Positions 60,353-64,000 of a stretch of 64,000 nucleotides of DNA are shown one piece after another (positions within the stretch are counted from its first letter, which is position 1; every line of letters begins with the position of its first letter). Under the pieces are notes generated by a model. That model saw only the letters and a program-made list of their open reading frames with translations. It did not search any database and had not been told where the DNA came from. A program made the position numbers and the translations under genes. Source of the DNA: Puffinus mauretanicus (taxonomy: Eukaryota; Chordata; Aves; Procellariiformes; Procellariidae); contig JAJKFH010002781.1 of assembly GCA_023333565.1 (NCBI GenBank), positions 328,501 to 392,500 on the forward strand, written 5' to 3'.

Positions 60353-63300
60353 ACATGAACATGAAGGCTAAGTGATATGGTGGACTCTGAATAGGAACTT
60401 TGGAAATGGAACGAATGTTTGAGGCAGAGGAAAAAAACATCATGGTGATTCTTATGAGATATAAGCCACCTGCATATTAAGGAAAGCATTTGCATAAATC
60501 ATGAACTTTATACTTCTCCTTATGTTCTTTCTTGAGTGGATGCTTTCCTGCAGTTGAAAGGCCTACCAGGGAACATCCTGTCTTCAGCATTTGGAAAGAC
60601 AAAGGGAATGAATGACATCTATTTTCTTACTTGTCACCTGCCAAAGTAGATGTTATACACTAAAAAGGAGGAAAAATGCATTTTCGATATTGTGGGATAA
60701 ATTGTGTTTAAGGTAGATCCAAAAAGGATTTTTAGGGGGGACCTTTTGGCAAAATGGGAAAAATAAAAAAACCTTTCATTTTTAGTCACTTCTAAAACTT
60801 GTAGATCTTGAGACACTTTATTTTTTTCATTTCTCTTTCTATTATACAAGTGTCAAATTTAAAAAAACAAATTCTGGTTTAAAAACATTTTGGTTTTCAA
60901 ATAAAATATTTTCGGTCTTACTGAAGTAAAATATTTGATTTTGAAACATTTAAATTTTTGAATATGAAAAAATAAGTTTTTTGCTTATACCTCTCTAAAA
61001 GTTTAACATTTGGATAAGTTTGTTAATAATTAGAAAAAAAGTACTCCTAATTTGTGTGTTCATTAGCAGAACCCACAGCAGACCAGTGGTTCCAACTGAT
61101 GAAGACAACATAAGCCTAGAAAACCACCACTAGTCATAAGCATGGGTTTTCTCTGGACGTTTTCAATCACTCTCAGTTTGGGAGACCGTGCCAGATAGCA
61201 GCTGATGATAGCAGTTTAAATTTTTAAGGGCAAAGTGGTATCAGCATTTGCTGTCTGATAGTTGACTAAAAAATGCAGAATTAAAATTTCTACATTTTTA
61301 GTTGTACTGCACAGAAAGAAGCAGCCCTCTAAAAATTACAACCAAGGGATAGAGTACAGGGTATAAAGACTGTATTTGAGAGTTATTATTACCATCAGTT
61401 ATTATGTAAATGATTCCCCTTGCTCACAAACACACACACACACACACATGCATTTTCATCCTGATTTAAAACATAATTGCAGCCCTTGACAGATTGCCAT
61501 TGATTTTTTTTCATAGAATGAATTAAAATATTTAAAGTAGGAAAAGATAGAAAGGAACATTATGTCCCATTAAACTAATCGAATGTACTAAAACTAACCC
61601 CTTCACCCCAAAACCACCCCCTGCTGCCATCCACTGCATCGAGATGGGTTATGAATGAACAAACCCACTTGGCACTTTACAAAATGACATCATGATAAAT
61701 GCATGAAAAAATAAAATCAAAGCCCTTTATAGCTGGCAGGATCCCAGCTTTGTAGCAGTGAGTTTAAATCAGGGCAGCAAGATCACAAAAGTGCTTCCAA
61801 ATCCTTCCAAGAGCAACTTACAGTTTTCTGATTGTTTTTCGTAGCTGTTGTGCAAGTTTGTTAAAAATACTTTACCATTTTCCATAGGATGGTATAGAGG
61901 CCAATAGTATGAGTTGACTGAAAAAAGAGATGTATCATTTGAGAGGAGGGTAGGTCTAAGGGAACCTGTAAAAAGAATGCACTGTACGTTACTTCAGAGG
62001 CAGGAAAACCCTTCAGATGGTCAAAATCTGTGGCAGCTGACCAGTTGCTCACTTGTAGTCCTCTATCATTTGGGGAGAGGGCAGCGGAAGGATGCAAAAT
62101 GGAGTAACATCCATCCCTTCCTCGGGGCACCCATGCTTAGGACCTCTGTAAGACTCCCTTCCCCTCCACCCATTTTCTTAAGAGATCACTTCTGCAGTTA
62201 TATGTAACTCACCCTGGGACAGCAGGATGCTGACAAGGTCCTTACAACTGAGAAAGGTCCAGGCCGGGAATATAACTCACCGGCTTCAGGGAGGCCATTT
62301 TTATGTACTGTAGCAATTTCATTACTGTAACAGTGAGTCAATGCGATAGAGCTCTTTACTGGTGGTAAATCTGTGTAAATGAGGAGTAGCACTTTTTCCT
62401 TTATAAATCAACATTGCAATATTTCTCTTCAGTTAGGGATGAATGAACTTGAGCAACCTCAAGCTCTCCATGTGCTGAGTTTTTGGGGAGGTGAGCTCCA
62501 ATCCAGGTCTGAGCTCTGTCTTGGTCTAATGGACATACTAAACCAACAAGTTTAAATAAATTAATAATTGACTTGGTTTTTGGATTGATTGGAAAAGGTT
62601 CTCCTACACACACCTAGGTACGCCTCACATTTAGATTGTTCACATTATACAATGCTCTATAACGTTTAATCACACAGACACTGGGGCCTTAGTCTTTGGC
62701 ATCTTGCTTGTTAATACATTTTGTAGACAGTGGCTTCCTGTAGTAATTCCCCTCTTGAGTTCTATTGTTTAATGCTGTAAACAGTTCCCATGTTTCTGAA
62801 AGGTCCCCCAAGAAATCATCTCTGTTTCCTTTTGCTTTCCACCACACACCAATGGAAGGACATATTTATTTACCACACTGATCTTTGCATCTTAAGGTGT
62901 ATTGCTTAGGTCAGTGGTTTCTTATGGTCTCATGTGTCCTGTAGTCAGTCCTCTGTACTCAGCACAGTATAATTCTCTGTCAACTTTCAAACCACTGGAA
63001 AATGCACTTCAGATGTGATGACTAATTTTGCATAAAGAAAAGACATGATCTAATGTAACAACCTGAAAGGATCTTGTGAAGAATAATTTCAGATGTCTGC
63101 ATACATTGAAGCATTAAAAAAAATGTACTTCAGTCATTTAATGTGGCTACAAATTTTCAAGGCTGGCTTCTAAAAATGTGACAACCCACATATATCCTCT
63201 CAACTTGTAGTCTGAGTAATTCAGGTACGATTCTATTGCAGGTAGCAATAAAAGAAAGACGAACAGTTAATAGAGGTAAAGAGAACAGAGAAAACACTGT

Positions 63301-64000
63301 CCTCATAGTGGTGCAGTTTTGACCGTGGCAAGAAAAGAATAGCTGGCCTACTTTTCGCTATATTAAAATCTAACTTTGTAGTTAGAATTTGCCAAGGTAA
63401 TTTTAATTATAATAAAGATTGATTCTTTCTACTAACAGTTTGAGAAACTGGCATCTTTTTTGCCACTGCTTGTCATATAAGATGATGAGATTGGGGTTCG
63501 GTTGCCTTAACATAGACATCTATTGCTAGTTTAGATCTTCAAGGGGTGTTCCTGCTTGCCTCTACCAGAAGGATGCAAGTTGCCCCTGGGTCCTGGATTA
63601 TATCTGCCAGCCCCCATGGATGTCTCAGACACCTGGGGGCATCCAGAATGGCACTGGGTTTGTGTGCTGAGGCAACTAAAATCCATTTTAACTGCTTTCA
63701 AAATTCTAATTTGAAATTACTTTTATGCATTTACAAAAGCTATTGATTTTTCCTGAATGGTTCAGTATAGGCATTCAATTTATTGCTTCGTATCTGGAAA
63801 CGGTTACTTCTGTCTCGTAACTGATCTCTTAAGTAATATTATTTTTTTTCCTTGCTTAATAGCTTGAGATTAAACATTATTAAATTCACTGTGAACCAGA
63901 AGAGACATGCAATTTTGGGGTGTGTTCGTTACAGTAAGAATTATCCAGCCAGGACTCAAAAACTACACAAAGTGTCATTGGTGGTTATATAATTCCTTGT
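60353..64000. other. Noncoding, AT-rich
   Basis: No gene was recognised. It includes a CA array at about 61,424-61,448 and long A/T-rich stretches (60,840-61,040). The longest frames (61,914-62,207 + and 62,401-62,613 -) have unfamiliar products. Confidence 0.5.
61424..61448. repeat. (CA)n microsatellite
   Basis: About ten CA units, with one AA interruption near the left end. Confidence 0.9.

Noticed and set aside
1..64000. CRISPR arrays, operons, phage or bacterial defence systems
   Set aside because: No spaced identical repeats, no packed genes and no ribosome-binding sites; the window is vertebrate nuclear DNA.

Overview
This window is noncoding DNA from an amniote nuclear genome, almost certainly a bird. 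It is AT-rich and repeat-poor, with no operon-like gene packing. It carries several CR1 LINE copies of the avian type, which have a short 3' tail of octamers related to ATTCTATG, a conserved 3' hairpin and heavy 5' truncation. Between these lie much older amniote repeats: MIR-like SINEs and ancient CR1. I found no convincing host protein-coding exon, tRNA, rRNA or CRISPR array. The window therefore reads as intergenic or intronic sequence. Species, chromosome and neighbouring genes cannot be told from it.

The one long coding region is the CR1 reverse transcriptase/endonuclease at 17,105-19,891 (928 codons, no internal stop). It sits in a young, 5'-truncated CR1 copy spanning about 17,135-19,980. 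A second copy of the same or a close subfamily (about 7,616-8,020, + strand) keeps only the last ~130 codons and has an in-frame stop. Antisense CR1 3' fragments of other subfamilies lie at about 1,808-2,066 and 60,297-60,352. Between 13.2 and 20.0 kb three ages of LINE are stacked: an ancient CR1 3' region on the minus strand (13,176-13,880), an ancient CR1 with RT domain on the plus strand (about 14,160-16,346), and the young copy. MIR-like SINE relics lie at about 1,691-1,800 (+), 16,465-16,560 (-) and 21,565-21,680 (-).

Layout: 0-13 kb is AT-rich single-copy DNA with scattered relics. 13.2-20 kb is the LINE cluster. 20-25.9 kb is AT-rich. 25.9-26.7 kb is an isolated GC-rich, CpG-containing block whose tail resembles a dispersed avian repeat. 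26.7-38.3 kb is single-copy. 38.3-39.7 kb is a GT-rich block that looks like a degenerate LTR-type repeat. 39.7-64 kb is single-copy DNA with microsatellites (notably a hexamer array at 43.3 kb), small tandem duplications, and a few short GC-richer pockets (50.8, 53, 59.2 kb) where weak exon-like signals occur.

The genes do not form a pathway: the only functional machinery is the retrotransposon's own. The most useful leads are the nearly intact CR1 ORF, the deep-time repeat relics, several homeobox-site-rich segments that look like conserved noncoding elements, and two weak candidate exons. All family assignments to ancient repeats were made by eye against remembered consensus patterns and need a repeat-library search.
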